Source: Erwinia aphidicola (GTDB lineage: Bacteria; Pseudomonadota; Gammaproteobacteria; Enterobacterales; Enterobacteriaceae). From it: DNA of 64,000 nucleotides. The first letter of the stretch is position 1. Every line of letters starts with the position of its first letter. The notes under the pieces were generated by a model. It was not told the DNA's origin. It searched no databases and saw nothing but the letters and a program-made list of their open reading frames with translations. Where the stretch lies: positions 4,030,001 through 4,094,000 of the forward strand of contig NZ_JAMKCQ010000001.1 in the NCBI RefSeq assembly GCF_024169515.1, given 5' to 3'. Both the position numbers and the translations under genes were made by a program. This document shows positions 26,223 through 36,322 of this stretch, piece after piece.

Positions 26223-27170
26223 CTATTTATCCAGCGACCAGGTCGCGGAGCTGACGTTCACTTTGACCGGCAGCAGGCCGATTTGGCTGAATTTATCCGC
26301 CAGTGCCTGCTGCTCTTTAAACACCGCCGGGGTCATTCGCTCGGCGCCATAAGGCATTCTCGCCAGCGCCCGCTGCCAGATAGGCTGCGGCAGGCCGGTC
26401 GAAGTAGCGAGAATTTTCGCCGCATCCTCAGGATGTTTATTCGCCCAGTCGCTCAACGTTCCCAGCTCATCCACGACCTGCTTCGCCGTCTGCGGGTAGG
26501 TATCAGCAAACTTGCGGCTGGCGAGATAGAAGGTGTAGTGCGGCACCAGCCCTTCGGCATTTTTCACCAGCCGCGCTTTGGCGTTGGTTTCCACTTCCGC
26601 GTAGTACGGGTCCCATATCACCCATGCATCGACCGCACCGCGCTGGAAGGCGGCTCGCGCATCGGCGGGCGGCAGGTAAACCGGCGTAATGTCTTTGTAG
26701 CTCAGCCCGGCATTCTCCAGCGCGCTGACCAGCAGATAGTTCACGTCAGAGCCTTTGTTCAGCGCGACGCGCTTGCCTTTCAGATCGGCGACGGTTTTGA
26801 TGGTGGAATTTTCAGGCACCACAATGGCTTCGGTTTTTGGGTTAGCCGGAGAGTGGGCCAGGTAGACCAGATCGGCCTGCGCCGCCTGGGCGAAAGTCGG
26901 TGGCGCATCGCCCGTTGCCGCCAGGTCGATACTGCCGACGTTCAGCCCTTCCAGCATTTGTGGCCCGGCGGGAAACTCGACCCAGCGCACGGCGATACCC
27001 TGCTTTTTGAACTGCTCATCCAGCGTGCCGCGATACTTCAGCAGCGCAAAAATATTGGCTTTCTGATAGCCGATATTGACGGTTTTCGGTGTGTTTTCGG
27101 CGGCATTGCCAGCAAAGGTGCTGCCGATGGTCATTGCGCCCAGCAGTGCGCTGAATAGCGTTTTTTTCAT
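26223..27170 (-). CDS. ssuA: Periplasmic aliphatic-sulfonate binding protein (SsuA-like), orphan
   Basis: 315 residues from the ATG at 27170 with GGGGATA upstream; a longer frame reaches 27311 but lacks a good start. A signal peptide ends near TFAGNAAE. The mature part TVNIGYQKANIFALLKYRGTLDEQF, EFPAGPQMLEGLNVGSIDLAATGDAPPTFAQA and DLKGKRVALNKGSDVNYLLV follows SsuA. It is clearly homologous to the C-terminal half of the sigma-54 regulator 12 kb away. No SsuB or SsuC gene is in the window, so partner membrane components must lie elsewhere or it works with another transporter. Confidence 0.92.
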   Translation of the reverse strand: MKKTLFSALLGAMTIGSTFAGNAAENTPKTVNIGYQKANIFALLKYRGTLDEQFKKQGIAVRWVEFPAGPQMLEGLNVGSIDLAATGDAPPTFAQAAQADLVYLAHSPANPKTEAIVVPENSTIKTVADLKGKRVALNKGSDVNYLLVSALENAGLSYKDITPVYLPPADARAAFQRGAVDAWVIWDPYYAEVETNAKARLVKNAEGLVPHYTFYLASRKFADTYPQTAKQVVDELGTLSDWANKHPEDAAKILATSTGLPQPIWQRALARMPYGAERMTPAVFKEQQALADKFSQIGLLPVKVNVSSATWSLDK

Positions 27171-27282
27171 GTTATATCCCCTGGTAATTAATCCGCTGGG
27201 AAAAACATAACAAAATGGCAGAAGGGGGCTTAACGAGTTGATCTGATAACGATATGCACAGAATGGATAACGCCTCAGCGCT

Positions 27283-27361
27283 GTGGCTGACCTTCTGTTC
27301 CGGTCAGCCATGAGTTCAGTTCGGCCCTCGTAGTGGCTGACCCTCTGTTCCGGTCAGCCAT
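27283..27361. repeat. Direct pair of TGGCTGACC palindromes
   Basis: Two copies of TGGCTGACC-N9-GGTCAGCCA (27284-27310 and 27334-27360) spaced 50 bp apart lie between the divergent-tail ssuA and aldA genes. The loops contain CTTCTGTTCC-like sequence. They belong to the same structural class as the other gene-end palindromes. Confidence 0.75.
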
Positions 27362-27375
27362 TTATCTATATCCGC

Positions 27376-28815
27376 CTACTGATATTGCAGATAGGCAACG
27401 TGCGTTTGCAGATACTCTTCCAGCCCGTGACGACCGTCCGCGCCGCCGATGCCGGATTTACGCCAGCCCGCATGGAAGCCCTGCATCGCTTCAAAGTTCT
27501 CGCGGTTAATATAGGTTTCGCCGAACTTCAGCTTCTTCAGCGCCAGCATCGCGGTGTTGATATTCTGCGTGAAGATCGACGAGGTCAGGCCATATTCGCT
27601 GTCGTTGGCCAGCGCGATCGCCTCATCCAGCGTACTGAACTTCATCACCGGCAGCACCGGGCCAAAGGTCTCCTCCTGCATGATATTCATTTTCTGCTCA
27701 ACGTTAGTCAGCAGAGTCGGTTCGAAGAAGAAGCCGGTGCTGCCCGCGCGGTTGCCGCCGGTAACCACTTTCGCCCCGGCGGCAACCGCATCCGCCACCT
27801 TCTGCTCAACGCGCTGCAGCGCCGCAGCGGTGATCAGCGGCCCCATATCCAGCCCTTTCTGCGTCGCCGGGTCGCCGAAGGTAACCTGGTTAAATGCGGC
27901 GCTCAGGCGCTCCACCACCTGGTCGTAAACCCCTTCCTGCACGTAGAGGCGCTCCGCGCAGTTACACACCTGCCCGCTGTTGATCATGCGCGAGGCGACA
28001 ATCGCTTTTACCGCCAGATCGAGGTCGGCATCATTCATTACGATAGCCGGGGCTTTGCCGCCCAGCTCCAGTGACACTTTGGTGACGTTTTTCGCCGCTG
28101 CCTGCATCGTGGCAATCCCGGCGCCGACGCTGCCGGTCAGGCTTACCATGCCCACTTTCGGGTTGGCGGCCAGCTCCTGGCCAATCACCGGGCCATAGCC
28201 GGTGACCAGATTAAACACGCCCGCAGGCAGGCCGATCTCATGCACGATTTGGGCAAAGATAATCGCATTGTTTGGCGTCAGCTCGCTCGGTTTCACCACA
28301 ATGGTGTTGCCGGTCAGCAGTGCCGGGGCGGCTTTACGCGCAATCAGAAAGAACGGGAAGTTCCACGGCAGGATGCCGGTGGTCACGCCAATGGCTTTCT
28401 TGAACACCAGAATGTTCTCCTGCGGGCGGTCGCTCTGCACAATTTCGCCCTCGTAGCGGCGCGCCCACTCGGCCATATAGTCGAGGTAGTCTGCGGTGAA
28501 CAGCACCTCGGTTTCTGCCAGCTCCTGAGTTTTGCCGCCTTCGGCCACTATCGTCGCGGTTAACTCTGCCGCCCGGCTGCGCACGCCGGCGGCAATCTTA
28601 TGCAGCCAGGCCCCACGCTCCACCGCGGGTAAGGCTTCCCAGCCCGGCTGCGCGGCCTCTGCCGCATCAATCGCGCGCTGCGCGTCTTCCACGCTGCCTT
28701 CAGGAATACGCGACAGCAGCGCCTCAGTTGCCGGATTGATCACCTCGATCCAGCGGTCAGCGCGATTCTCGACAAACTCGCCGTTGATATACATTTGTTG
28801 CTGTTCAGGCTTCAT
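27376..28815 (-). CDS. aldA: Lactaldehyde/glycolaldehyde dehydrogenase
   Basis: 479 residues, the same length as E. coli AldA, from the ATG at 28815 with GGAGAAG upstream. NAD-dependent oxidation of L-lactaldehyde to L-lactate in the cytoplasm. Catalytic elements: GILPWNFPF, the Glu of LELGGKAPAIVM, the nucleophile Cys in NSGQVCNCAER and the C-terminal NRENFEAMQGFHAGWRKSGIGG, an AldA hallmark. It sits divergent from rhaT, so the final aerobic step of rhamnose catabolism is physically linked with uptake; in E. coli aldA lies elsewhere on the chromosome. Confidence 0.96.
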   Translation of the reverse strand: MKPEQQQMYINGEFVENRADRWIEVINPATEALLSRIPEGSVEDAQRAIDAAEAAQPGWEALPAVERGAWLHKIAAGVRSRAAELTATIVAEGGKTQELAETEVLFTADYLDYMAEWARRYEGEIVQSDRPQENILVFKKAIGVTTGILPWNFPFFLIARKAAPALLTGNTIVVKPSELTPNNAIIFAQIVHEIGLPAGVFNLVTGYGPVIGQELAANPKVGMVSLTGSVGAGIATMQAAAKNVTKVSLELGGKAPAIVMNDADLDLAVKAIVASRMINSGQVCNCAERLYVQEGVYDQVVERLSAAFNQVTFGDPATQKGLDMGPLITAAALQRVEQKVADAVAAGAKVVTGGNRAGSTGFFFEPTLLTNVEQKMNIMQEETFGPVLPVMKFSTLDEAIALANDSEYGLTSSIFTQNINTAMLALKKLKFGETYINRENFEAMQGFHAGWRKSGIGGADGRHGLEEYLQTHVAYLQYQ

Positions 28816-29196
28816 GGACGCTTCTCCGTGACACATTTGATAGGGGATTGTTAACCAACAGCGGGTTTGCTGTTACAGGCCCTTGACGGTGCATCAGCGC
28901 GCGTTGAATCACCTTGATCTGATTGCCACCCATGAGAGCAGGCTGGCAAAAATCGCAAGAAGCCGCTGCTGGCGCTGGCATTTTCGCGATTTAGTGAAGA
29001 ATATGAGTGGCTTAGTAAAGACCAGGCTTTTCACCCTGTGGGATCGTCGAGATGTATGATTTGTGATCCTGCAAAGGCAAAGGCGCTGAATTTTGCCAGA
29101 TTGCTGCCAGGCCCGGCAGCCAGCGTAAGGTTGAACCGGATGGCTTGTCCGTAGACTCAAACCACACAGGGCAAACAACAACCAAGGTAAATAACA
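28816..29196. promoter_or_regulatory. Divergent aldA-rhaT control region
   Basis: 381 nt with no gene. A segment near 29093-29120 (TTTTGCCAGATTGCTGCCAG) resembles the RhaS half-site upstream of rhaB (CTTTGCCTTGCTGCCAG). A similar motif on the other strand near 28930-28975 (TTTTTGCCAGCCTGC) could serve aldA. These are pattern matches by eye, weaker than the rhaB case. Confidence 0.4.
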
Positions 29197-30231
29197 ATGA
29201 GTGAAGCCATCCTCTCAGGCATTCTCTGGCATCTGGTCGGTGCCGCCAGCGCCGCCTGCTTCTATGCTCCGTTTAAAAAAGTGCGTCACTGGTCATGGGA
29301 AACCATGTGGTCGGTCGGCGGCATGATGTCGTGGATCGTGCTGCCGTGGGCGGTGAGCGCGGTGCTGCTGCCGCATTTCTGGGCTTACTACAGTTCATTT
29401 TCGCTCTCCCAGCTGCTGCCGGTGTTCCTGTTCGGCGCGATGTGGGGCGTGGGCAACATTAACTATGGCCTGACCATGCGCTACCTCGGGATGTCGATGG
29501 GTATCGGCATCGCGATCGGCATCACGCTGGTGGTCGGTACGCTGATGACGCCGCTGATCCAGGGGCGTTTTGTTGAGCTGTTCAGCTCCGCCGGTGGCCG
29601 GATGACGCTGCTGGGCGTGCTGGTGGCCCTGATTGGCGTGGCTATTGTTTCACGTGCGGGTCTGTTAAAAGAGCGCGCCATGGGCATTACCGCCGAAGAG
29701 TTCAACCTGAAGAAAGGGCTGGTGCTGGCGGTGATGTGCGGCATCTTCTCCGCCGGCATGTCGTTTGCGATGGACGCCGCCAAACCGATGCATGAAGCCG
29801 CCGCCGCGCTGGGCATCGACCCGCTGTACGTGGCGCTGCCCAGCTATGTGGTGATCATGGGGGGCGGGGCGCTGGTTAACCTTGGCTTCTGCTTCTTCCG
29901 CCTGGCGACAAAGTCGAACCTGTCGGTGAAAGCGGACTTCTCGGTGGTCAAGCCGATGCTGATTGCCAATATTGGCCTCTCGCTGCTGGGCGGCACCATG
30001 TGGTATCTGCAGTTCTTCTTCTACGCCTGGGGCCACGCGCGCATTCCGGCACAGTACGACTTTATCAGCTGGATGCTGCACATGAGCTTCTACGTGCTGT
30101 GCGGCGGCCTGGTCGGTCTGATATTGAAAGAGTGGAATAACGTAGGGCGCACGCCGGTGCGCGTACTCAGCGTCGGTTGCTTTGTGATTATCCTCGCGGC
30201 AAATATCGTGGGGATGGGGATGGTGTCCTAG
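29197..30231 (+). CDS. rhaT: L-rhamnose:H+ symporter
   Basis: 344 residues, ten hydrophobic segments, length as in E. coli RhaT. Conserved stretches such as [31 protein letters not shown] and [30 protein letters not shown] identify it. It imports L-rhamnose across the inner membrane. It lies divergent from aldA and convergent with rhaR, with a perfect hairpin in between. Confidence 0.97.
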   Translation: MSEAILSGILWHLVGAASAACFYAPFKKVRHWSWETMWSVGGMMSWIVLPWAVSAVLLPHFWAYYSSFSLSQLLPVFLFGAMWGVGNINYGLTMRYLGMSMGIGIAIGITLVVGTLMTPLIQGRFVELFSSAGGRMTLLGVLVALIGVAIVSRAGLLKERAMGITAEEFNLKKGLVLAVMCGIFSAGMSFAMDAAKPMHEAAAALGIDPLYVALPSYVVIMGGGALVNLGFCFFRLATKSNLSVKADFSVVKPMLIANIGLSLLGGTMWYLQFFFYAWGHARIPAQYDFISWMLHMSFYVLCGGLVGLILKEWNNVGRTPVRVLSVGCFVIILAANIVGMGMVS

Positions 30232-30248
30232 CACTTCTGCGCAGGGTA

Positions 30249-30275
30249 AAAGGGCTGACCCGTGGTCAGCCCTTT
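30249..30275. terminator. Bidirectional terminator between rhaT and rhaR
   Basis: AAAGGGCTGACC / GGTCAGCCCTTT is a perfect 12-bp stem with a CGT loop; A- and T-tracts at the ends suit termination in both directions. It touches the rhaR stop codon. Confidence 0.9.
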
Positions 30276-31137
30276 ATACTTTTACCGTCGGGGCAGCAAT
30301 CGGGCCGCGGGGAATAAAGCGCTGGCGCCACGCGCTGGGCGTCAGGCCGGTATCGCGGGTAAACACCACGGAAAAATAGTTGCTGTCATCAAAACCGCAG
30401 CGGGCGGCCACTTCACTAATCAGGCACTCGCTGGTACGCAGCAGATACTTGGCACGGCACAGCTGGAGCTGGCGCACGTAGTGGCTAATGGTCATGCCGG
30501 TCTGCTGGCGAAACAGCTGCTTCAGCGCCCGTTCAGACAGCTGGTGTTGATGGCAGAACAGCGCCAGATCGAAGGAGGTGGCAATCTGCCCCTGAATAGC
30601 GGCCATCAGCAGGTCGAGCTGCTCCCCTTCAGGCTGCTGATAAGCGCGATCCGAGGCGTAGCGGTGGCGTTGCAGGATCAGCGCCAGCTGCAGGAACAGC
30701 GCTTCGGTTAGCTGGCGTGACAGCAGGTCGCTTTTGCGGCTCTCCTGCTCCAGCTGCTGGATCACCCCGCGCGCCAGCGCCATGCCGCGCGTGGTTAAGC
30801 GCCACGATCCCGCATCCTGCGAGGGCAGCAGCTGTTGCCAGTCCAGCGCCAGCTGAAAACGTTCCGGGCAGTAGATAATGTTGTCGAGCGCCAGATCGTG
30901 TACCGACTCATAGCTGTGACAGTCGTCGGCGCTGACGTAAAAGAGGTCACCGCAGGTCACCAGCCACGGCCGGTCATTCATCACGTGCAGGCCGTTGCCG
31001 CGCCACACCAGCACGATCTCATTGAACTCGTGCACGTGCGGCGGGAAGGAGGGTTGCGAGCTGCGCTCGGCCACCGCCACGGGCATCTGTTCAGACGGGA
31101 AATAGTCAGCTTTTGCCAGGCGCAGGGGAGCGGTCAT
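30274..31137 (-). CDS. rhaR: AraC-family activator RhaR
   Basis: 287 residues; ATG preceded by GAGGTGAACC. The N-terminal cupin (about 30-110: [28 protein letters not shown]) binds L-rhamnose; the C-terminal double HTH is [21 protein letters not shown] and [25 protein letters not shown]. In E. coli RhaR responds to rhamnose by activating rhaSR. It is the second gene of the leftward rhaSR operon, 11 nt after rhaS. Confidence 0.95.
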   Translation of the reverse strand: MTAPLRLAKADYFPSEQMPVAVAERSSQPSFPPHVHEFNEIVLVWRGNGLHVMNDRPWLVTCGDLFYVSADDCHSYESVHDLALDNIIYCPERFQLALDWQQLLPSQDAGSWRLTTRGMALARGVIQQLEQESRKSDLLSRQLTEALFLQLALILQRHRYASDRAYQQPEGEQLDLLMAAIQGQIATSFDLALFCHQHQLSERALKQLFRQQTGMTISHYVRQLQLCRAKYLLRTSECLISEVAARCGFDDSNYFSVVFTRDTGLTPSAWRQRFIPRGPIAAPTVKV

Positions 31138-31148
31138 GGTTCACCTCA

Positions 31149-31973
31149 TCAGTTATTTTGTCGCAGTGTACGCGGCGAGCAGCCAAATTCCCGCTTGAAC
31201 AGGGTAGAAAAGTGATTGCTGTCACCAAATCCGCACTGAAAAGCGATATCCGTCACGCGCATTTCGCTGTGGCGCAGCAGATGACGCGCCTCCAGCAGGC
31301 GCAGGCGGTTGAGATAGCGCTGCGGCGTGCTGCCGGTTTGCTGTTTCAGCTGGCGGTGCAGAGTGCGCAGCGATAAGGAGAAGCGGTCGGCTAAACCTTC
31401 CCAGTCAACATCTTCACTATAGTGGTCGGCCAGCCAGTCGAGCAGGGCGCGCAGACGGCTGTCCTGATCGTCACTCTGCGCCGCGCTGCACCCCTGGCGC
31501 AGCAGCACCAGCAGCTGCATAAAGTGCATCTCCTGCTCCGCCTGGCTTGCCAGAGAATCGTTGGCGGGGCGCTGCTCCAGCTGGCCGATAAGCTGCCGCG
31601 CCTGCGCCAGCACTTTATTACCGATGCGCCAGTGCGACGGATAGTGGCCATCCTGCTCCTGCGGCAGCAGATGCTGTAAGCCGGAGAGAAAACGGAATGA
31701 CTCCGGCCCGCGGTACAGCACGTTGGTCAGGCAGAGATTATCGGTCTGCTCATACATATGGCGGTCGTGATCGCGTACGAAGCAGACACAGCCACTGCAC
31801 AGCGGCTGCGACTGGCCGTTAAATACGTGGATACCGGAACCCTGTTCAACAATCACGATCTCATGAAAATCGTCATGATAATGCTCGGGGAAGGCGCCCT
31901 GCGGCGCACGCGGTTCGATTGCTACCGGGAAATGCCCGCTCGAGAAGAAATCAACGCTGTGTAACACGGTCAT
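31149..31973 (-). CDS. rhaS: AraC-family activator RhaS
   Basis: 274 residues from the ATG at 31973, giving the N-terminus [21 protein letters not shown] as in E. coli RhaS; an ATG 18 nt upstream would add six residues. Cupin residues [26 protein letters not shown] bind rhamnose; the C-terminal HTH pair is [21 protein letters not shown] and [25 protein letters not shown]. It activates rhaBAD and rhaT. The cognate site upstream of rhaB is clearly preserved. Confidence 0.96.
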   Translation of the reverse strand: MTVLHSVDFFSSGHFPVAIEPRAPQGAFPEHYHDDFHEIVIVEQGSGIHVFNGQSQPLCSGCVCFVRDHDRHMYEQTDNLCLTNVLYRGPESFRFLSGLQHLLPQEQDGHYPSHWRIGNKVLAQARQLIGQLEQRPANDSLASQAEQEMHFMQLLVLLRQGCSAAQSDDQDSRLRALLDWLADHYSEDVDWEGLADRFSLSLRTLHRQLKQQTGSTPQRYLNRLRLLEARHLLRHSEMRVTDIAFQCGFGDSNHFSTLFKREFGCSPRTLRQNN

Positions 31974-32150
31974 GATAACCCCACTCTTCATTTACATATT
32001 GGTAACAGAGTCTACCCAGCGCCGCGCTGTGCCACCTTGAATTTTCGACAGCGGAATATCACTACCCCGGTGATTTTTTTAAGAAATGTGCGACTAACGG
32101 TGAGATTTGCGGGCAGGGTCACATCGCGTGAATAAACCCGCAAGCTGCCG

Positions 32151-32254
32151 AACTGTGAGCTGCTTCACGTTCATCTTTGCCTTGCTGCCAGCGCGCTAAT
32201 TTCGCTGGCAGTGGCGAGAAGGTAGCGGAATCAGGCTCTTTTACACTGGTGACA
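32151..32254 (+). promoter_or_regulatory. rhaBADM promoter: CRP site, RhaS site and -10
   Basis: TGTGAGCTGCTTCACG (32154-32169) is a near-consensus CRP site centred at 32161.5. The adjoining segment 32173-32222 closely follows the E. coli RhaS site, with half-sites such as ATCTTTGCCTTGCTGCC. TACACT (32242-32247) is the -10. Placing the transcript start at 32254 puts CRP at -92.5 and RhaS at -81 to -32, the geometry known from E. coli rhaBAD. Confidence 0.9.
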
Positions 32255-32277
32255 TTGAATCATCAGGAAGCTATTTC

Positions 32278-33750
32278 ATGAGCCAACGTCATTATGTCGC
32301 CGTCGATCTCGGTGCCTCCAGCGGCCGCGTGATGCTGGCCAGCCATCATCCGCACACCGGGGCGATAACGCTGGAAGAAGTCAGCCGCTGCGTGAATCAA
32401 CTGGTGACGATTAACCATCGTCAGTGCTGGGATCTCGACGCGCTGGAAGCCTTTATTATTGCCGCCTTAGAGAAGATCGATCGGCGCGGCATCGTGCCGC
32501 AGAGCATCGGTATCGACACCTGGGGCGTGGACTACGTGCTGCTGAATGCGCAGGGCGAGCGCGTCGGGTTGCCGGTGGCCTATCGTGACCATCGCACCGA
32601 CGGCGTGATGGCTGCCGCCTGCCGTGAGCTGGGGCGCGAGGGGATTTATCAGCGTACCGGCATCCAGTTTTTACCCTTTAACACCCTCTACCAGCTGCGC
32701 GCTCTGTGCCGCGACAATCAGCCCGAACTGGACCAGGTGGCCCATGCGCTGCTGATCCCGGACTATCTGCACTATCGGCTGACCGGGGGGCTGAACTGGG
32801 AGTACACCAACGCCACCACCACCCAGCTGCTCAATATTGCCAGCGGTGAGTGGGATAGCGAACTGCTGCGCTGGAGCGGTGCCGATCCCGCCTGGTTTGG
32901 CGCACCGTCGCAGCCGGGTAAGCGCGTAGGGAGTTGGACGGCGCCATCGGGTCAGTCGATTGCGGTGGTGGCCGTCGCCACCCACGATACCGCCAGCGCG
33001 GTGCTGGCCACGCCACTTCACGGCGATAACGCCGCCTACCTCAGTTCCGGCACCTGGTCGCTGATGGGCTTTGAGAGCCGCCAGCCGTTTACCAGCAGTG
33101 CGGCGCAGCAGGCCAACATCACCAATGAAGGTGGGGCCGAAGGGCGTTTTCGCGTGCTGAAAAACATCATGGGCTTATGGCTGCTGCAGCGCGTGTGCGA
33201 TGAGCTGGCGATTCAGGATCTCTGTCAGCTGATTGCCGACGCACAGCAGCAGAAGGCGGCGGCGTGGCTGATCAATCCCAACGATGAGCGCTTTATTAAT
33301 CCCGCCAGCATGGTGCGCGAAATTCAGGACGCCTGCGCTGAACAGAATGCCCCGGTGCCCGGCAGCCCGGCCGAGCTGGCGCGCTGCATCTTTGACAGCC
33401 TGGCGCTCTACTACCGCCAGGTGCTGCAGGAGCTGGAGCAGCTGCGCGGTAAGCCCTTCAGCCAGCTGCATATTGTGGGCGGCGGCTGCCAGAACCAGTT
33501 TTTAAACCAGCTGTGCGCCGATGCCTGCGGTATTCCGGTGTATGCCGGACCGGTGGAAGCCTCCACGCTCGGCAATATCGGCTGCCAGCTGATCGCCGCT
33601 GGCGCGGTAAAAGATGTGACCCACTTCCGCCAGCAGATCGCCCAGCACTTCCCACTTATCCGTTTTGACTCTCACGGCAGTGACGCGTTTCGCCGCAGTC
33701 TGGCGCGCTTTCAGTTACTGACCCAAACAGCGAAGGAGCTTTGTATATGA
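32278..33750 (+). CDS. rhaB: L-rhamnulokinase
   Basis: 490 residues, FGGY sugar-kinase family; phosphorylates L-rhamnulose at O-1 with ATP. The N-terminal ATPase element [41 protein letters not shown], the adenosine loop [12 protein letters not shown] and C-terminal [21 protein letters not shown] with [11 protein letters not shown] are all present. First gene of the rhaBADM operon; its stop overlaps the rhaA start as ATGA. Confidence 0.97.
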   Translation: MSQRHYVAVDLGASSGRVMLASHHPHTGAITLEEVSRCVNQLVTINHRQCWDLDALEAFIIAALEKIDRRGIVPQSIGIDTWGVDYVLLNAQGERVGLPVAYRDHRTDGVMAAACRELGREGIYQRTGIQFLPFNTLYQLRALCRDNQPELDQVAHALLIPDYLHYRLTGGLNWEYTNATTTQLLNIASGEWDSELLRWSGADPAWFGAPSQPGKRVGSWTAPSGQSIAVVAVATHDTASAVLATPLHGDNAAYLSSGTWSLMGFESRQPFTSSAAQQANITNEGGAEGRFRVLKNIMGLWLLQRVCDELAIQDLCQLIADAQQQKAAAWLINPNDERFINPASMVREIQDACAEQNAPVPGSPAELARCIFDSLALYYRQVLQELEQLRGKPFSQLHIVGGGCQNQFLNQLCADACGIPVYAGPVEASTLGNIGCQLIAAGAVKDVTHFRQQIAQHFPLIRFDSHGSDAFRRSLARFQLLTQTAKELCI

Positions 33751-35003
33751 CTCAGGCTATCGAACAGGCCTATGCCCTGGCAAAACAGCGTTTTGCCGAT
33801 ATCGGCGTCGATGTGGAAGCCGCACTGAAGCAGCTTGATCGGCTGCCGGTTTCCATGCACTGCTGGCAGGGGGATGACGTGCGCGGCTTCGAAAACCCGC
33901 AGGGCGCGTTGACCGGCGGTATCCAGGCAACCGGTAACTATCCGGGGCGGGCGCGCAATGTCGAAGAGCTGCGTTCGGACCTCGACCGGGCGATGGCGCT
34001 GATCCCTGGCCCGAAACGCCTCAACCTGCATGCTATTTATCTGGAAAGCGAGCAGCCGGTGGCACGCAATGAAATTAAGCCGCAGCACTTTGCCGGCTGG
34101 GTCGACTGGGCGAAGCAGCGCGGTTTAGGGCTGGATTTTAACCCGAGCTGCTTCTCGCACGAGCTGAGCGCCGAGGGGTTTACCCTGGCACACGGTAACG
34201 CAGAGATCCGCCAGTTCTGGATCGAACACTGCCAGGCCAGCCGCAAAGTCTCGGCCTATTTCGGTGCGCAGCTGGGCACGCCGTCGGTGATGAACATCTG
34301 GGTGCCGGACGGCATGAAAGATCTCACCGTGGACCGCCTGGCACCGCGCCAGCGCCTGATGAATTCGCTGGATGCCATCATCAGCGAGAAGCTCGACCCG
34401 GCGCACCATATTGACGCCGTGGAAAGCAAGCTGTTCGGCATCGGGGCGGAGAGCTACACCGTCGGTTCCAACGAATTCTGCCTCGGCTATGCCGCCAGCC
34501 GTCAGACCGCGCTGACGCTCGACGCCGGGCACTTCCATCCGACCGAAGTGATCTCTGACAAAATTTCTACCGCCATGCTGTACGTGCCGCGCCTGCTGCT
34601 GCACGTCAGCCGCCCGGTGCGCTGGGACAGCGACCATGTGGTACTGCTGGATGATGAAACTCAGGCAATCGCCAGCGAAATCGTGCGTCAGCAGCTGTTC
34701 GATAAGGTGCATATCGGTCTCGACTTCTTTGATGCTTCCATCAACCGTATTGCCGCCTGGGTCATCGGCACGCGTAATGCGAAAAAAGCGCTGCTGCGCG
34801 CGCTGCTGGAGCCGGTAGAAACGCTGAAAAAGCTGGAAAACAGCGGGGACTACACGGCACGCCTGGCGCTGCTGGAGGAGCAGAAATCCCTGCCGTGGCA
34901 GGCGGTATGGGAAGCGTGGTGCCTGCGTCACGATGTGCCCGCCGGGGCCAGCTGGTTAGGCGATGTGCGCCATTACGAACAACAGATTCTCAGCCAACGT
35001 TAA
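33747..35003 (+). CDS. rhaA: L-rhamnose isomerase
   Basis: 418 residues (E. coli 419) from the ATG at 33747, preceded by AAGGAGCT; a TTG two codons earlier is in frame but overlaps the spacing region. Converts L-rhamnose to L-rhamnulose with Mn2+. Family stretches [49 protein letters not shown] and [20 protein letters not shown] contain the metal ligands. Overlaps rhaB by 4 nt. Confidence 0.97.
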   Translation: MTQAIEQAYALAKQRFADIGVDVEAALKQLDRLPVSMHCWQGDDVRGFENPQGALTGGIQATGNYPGRARNVEELRSDLDRAMALIPGPKRLNLHAIYLESEQPVARNEIKPQHFAGWVDWAKQRGLGLDFNPSCFSHELSAEGFTLAHGNAEIRQFWIEHCQASRKVSAYFGAQLGTPSVMNIWVPDGMKDLTVDRLAPRQRLMNSLDAIISEKLDPAHHIDAVESKLFGIGAESYTVGSNEFCLGYAASRQTALTLDAGHFHPTEVISDKISTAMLYVPRLLLHVSRPVRWDSDHVVLLDDETQAIASEIVRQQLFDKVHIGLDFFDASINRIAAWVIGTRNAKKALLRALLEPVETLKKLENSGDYTARLALLEEQKSLPWQAVWEAWCLRHDVPAGASWLGDVRHYEQQILSQR

Positions 35004-35013
35004 GGGTAATCAG

Positions 35014-35856
35014 ATGCAACAGATTCTCAACTCCTGGTTTGTCCAGGGCATGGTGAAAGCCACCACCGATATGTGGCTGAAGGGCTGGGATGAACGCAAC
35101 GGCGGCAACGTGTCGCTGCGCCTGCTGGATGAAGAAGTGCAGCCCTTTGCCGCTGATTTCTACCGCGAGCCACGCACCCTGGAACTGAGCCAGCCCGCGC
35201 CTCAGCTGGCGAATGACTGGTTCCTCGTCACCGGCTCCGGCAAGTTTTTCCGCAATGTGCAGCTTGACCCGGCCGACTGCCTGGTGCTGCTGCGCGTCAG
35301 CGCCGACGGTCGGGCCTTTACCATTCACTGGGGCCTGAGCAACGGTGGCGTGCCGACCTCTGAGCTGGCTTCCCACTTCCAGTCGCACAGCGTGCGCAAA
35401 ACCGTCACTCACGGCGCCGACCGCGTGATAATGCACTGTCACGCGACTCACTTTATGGCGCTGAGCTACGTCGTCGATCTCGACTCCGCCAGCTTTACCC
35501 GTCTGCTGTGGGAAGGCAGTACCGAATGTCTGGTGGTGTTCCCGGACGGCGTCGGCATCGTGCCGTGGATGGTGCCGGGCACCGACGGTATCGGCACGGC
35601 TACCGCCAACAAGATGGAGTCACATACGCTGGTGATGTGGCCTTTCCACGGCATTTTCGGCGCGGGGCCAACCCTTGATGAGACCTTTGGCCTGATCGAT
35701 ACCGCCGAGAAGTCATCCGAAGTGGTGGTTAAAGTGCTGTCGATGGGCGGGATGAAGCAGAGTATTACCACTGAAGAACTGGTGGCACTGGGCGAACGCT
35801 TTGGTGTGAAACCCTGGCGCGCAGCGCTGGAAGCGAAGCATAACCATGTTGCGTAA
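35014..35856 (+). CDS. rhaD: Rhamnulose-1-phosphate aldolase
   Basis: 280 residues from the ATG at 35014 (AAGGG upstream, 10 nt after rhaA); E. coli RhaD has 274. Class II zinc aldolase cleaving L-rhamnulose-1-phosphate to dihydroxyacetone phosphate and L-lactaldehyde. GGNVSLRL and [11 protein letters not shown] form the phosphate site, and [13 protein letters not shown] supplies two zinc histidines. Its lactaldehyde product is the AldA substrate. Confidence 0.97.
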   Translation: MQQILNSWFVQGMVKATTDMWLKGWDERNGGNVSLRLLDEEVQPFAADFYREPRTLELSQPAPQLANDWFLVTGSGKFFRNVQLDPADCLVLLRVSADGRAFTIHWGLSNGGVPTSELASHFQSHSVRKTVTHGADRVIMHCHATHFMALSYVVDLDSASFTRLLWEGSTECLVVFPDGVGIVPWMVPGTDGIGTATANKMESHTLVMWPFHGIFGAGPTLDETFGLIDTAEKSSEVVVKVLSMGGMKQSITTEELVALGERFGVKPWRAALEAKHNHVA

Positions 35857-36160
35857 AGCCTTTGTCATGCAGGTACACCCGGATAAGCACCGGGAGTATC
35901 AGCAGCGGCATAATCCCATCTGGCCAGAGCTGGCGCAGACGCTGAAGGCGCACGGGGCGCATCACTACAGTATTTTTCTGGATGCACCGCGCAACCTGCT
36001 GTTTGCCACGGTGGAGATAGAGTCGGAGGAGCGCTGGAACGCGGTGGCACAAACCGAGGTGTGCCAGCGCTGGTGGCAGTCGATGAGTGAACTGATGCCG
36101 TCCAATGCCGACCACAGCCCCGTGAGTGCAGAGTTAAAATCCGTGTTTTATCTCGATTGA
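35846..36160 (+). CDS. rhaM: L-rhamnose mutarotase
   Basis: 104 residues, exactly the family length, starting 11 nt before the rhaD stop. Interconverts alpha and beta L-rhamnopyranose so that the isomerase gets the right anomer. [27 protein letters not shown] and a C-terminal WWQSM tract match the family, including the His/Tyr active-site region. Last gene of the operon, followed by a tandem repeat array. Confidence 0.95.
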   Translation: MLRKAFVMQVHPDKHREYQQRHNPIWPELAQTLKAHGAHHYSIFLDAPRNLLFATVEIESEERWNAVAQTEVCQRWWQSMSELMPSNADHSPVSAELKSVFYLD

Positions 36161-36163
36161 ACC

Positions 36164-36300
36164 TGTAGGGGGCGACCTTTTTTTCCGGTCGCCCCGTGCC
36201 AATGATTTCCACTGAACGTAATGAAGACCTTTTTTTCCGGTCGCCCCGTGCCAATGATTTCCACTGAACGTGATGAAGACCTTTTTTTCCGGTCGCCCCT
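36164..36300. repeat. 52-bp tandem repeat of terminator-like palindromes (about 2.4 copies)
   Basis: Each unit starts GACCTTTTTTTCCGGTCGCC and continues with a GTGCCAATGATTTCCACTGA spacer. Units begin at 36174, 36226 and 36278, an exact 52-bp period with only one or two base differences. Only the first has the complete left arm (GTAGGGGGCGACC), so the later units form a shorter GACC/GGTC stem. The array lies between convergent rhaM and sotB. Confidence 0.92.
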
Positions 36301-36322
36301 TTTTTATTTATTACGCCCGGCT

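Noticed and set aside
26085..27158. 357-codon plus-strand frame opposite the SsuA-like gene
   Set aside because: Antisense shadow of a gene with clear signal peptide and family motifs.
36174..36299. CRISPR-like array
   Set aside because: The spacers between palindromes are nearly identical, so the whole 52-bp unit is a tandem duplication and not repeat plus unique spacers. No cas genes are present.
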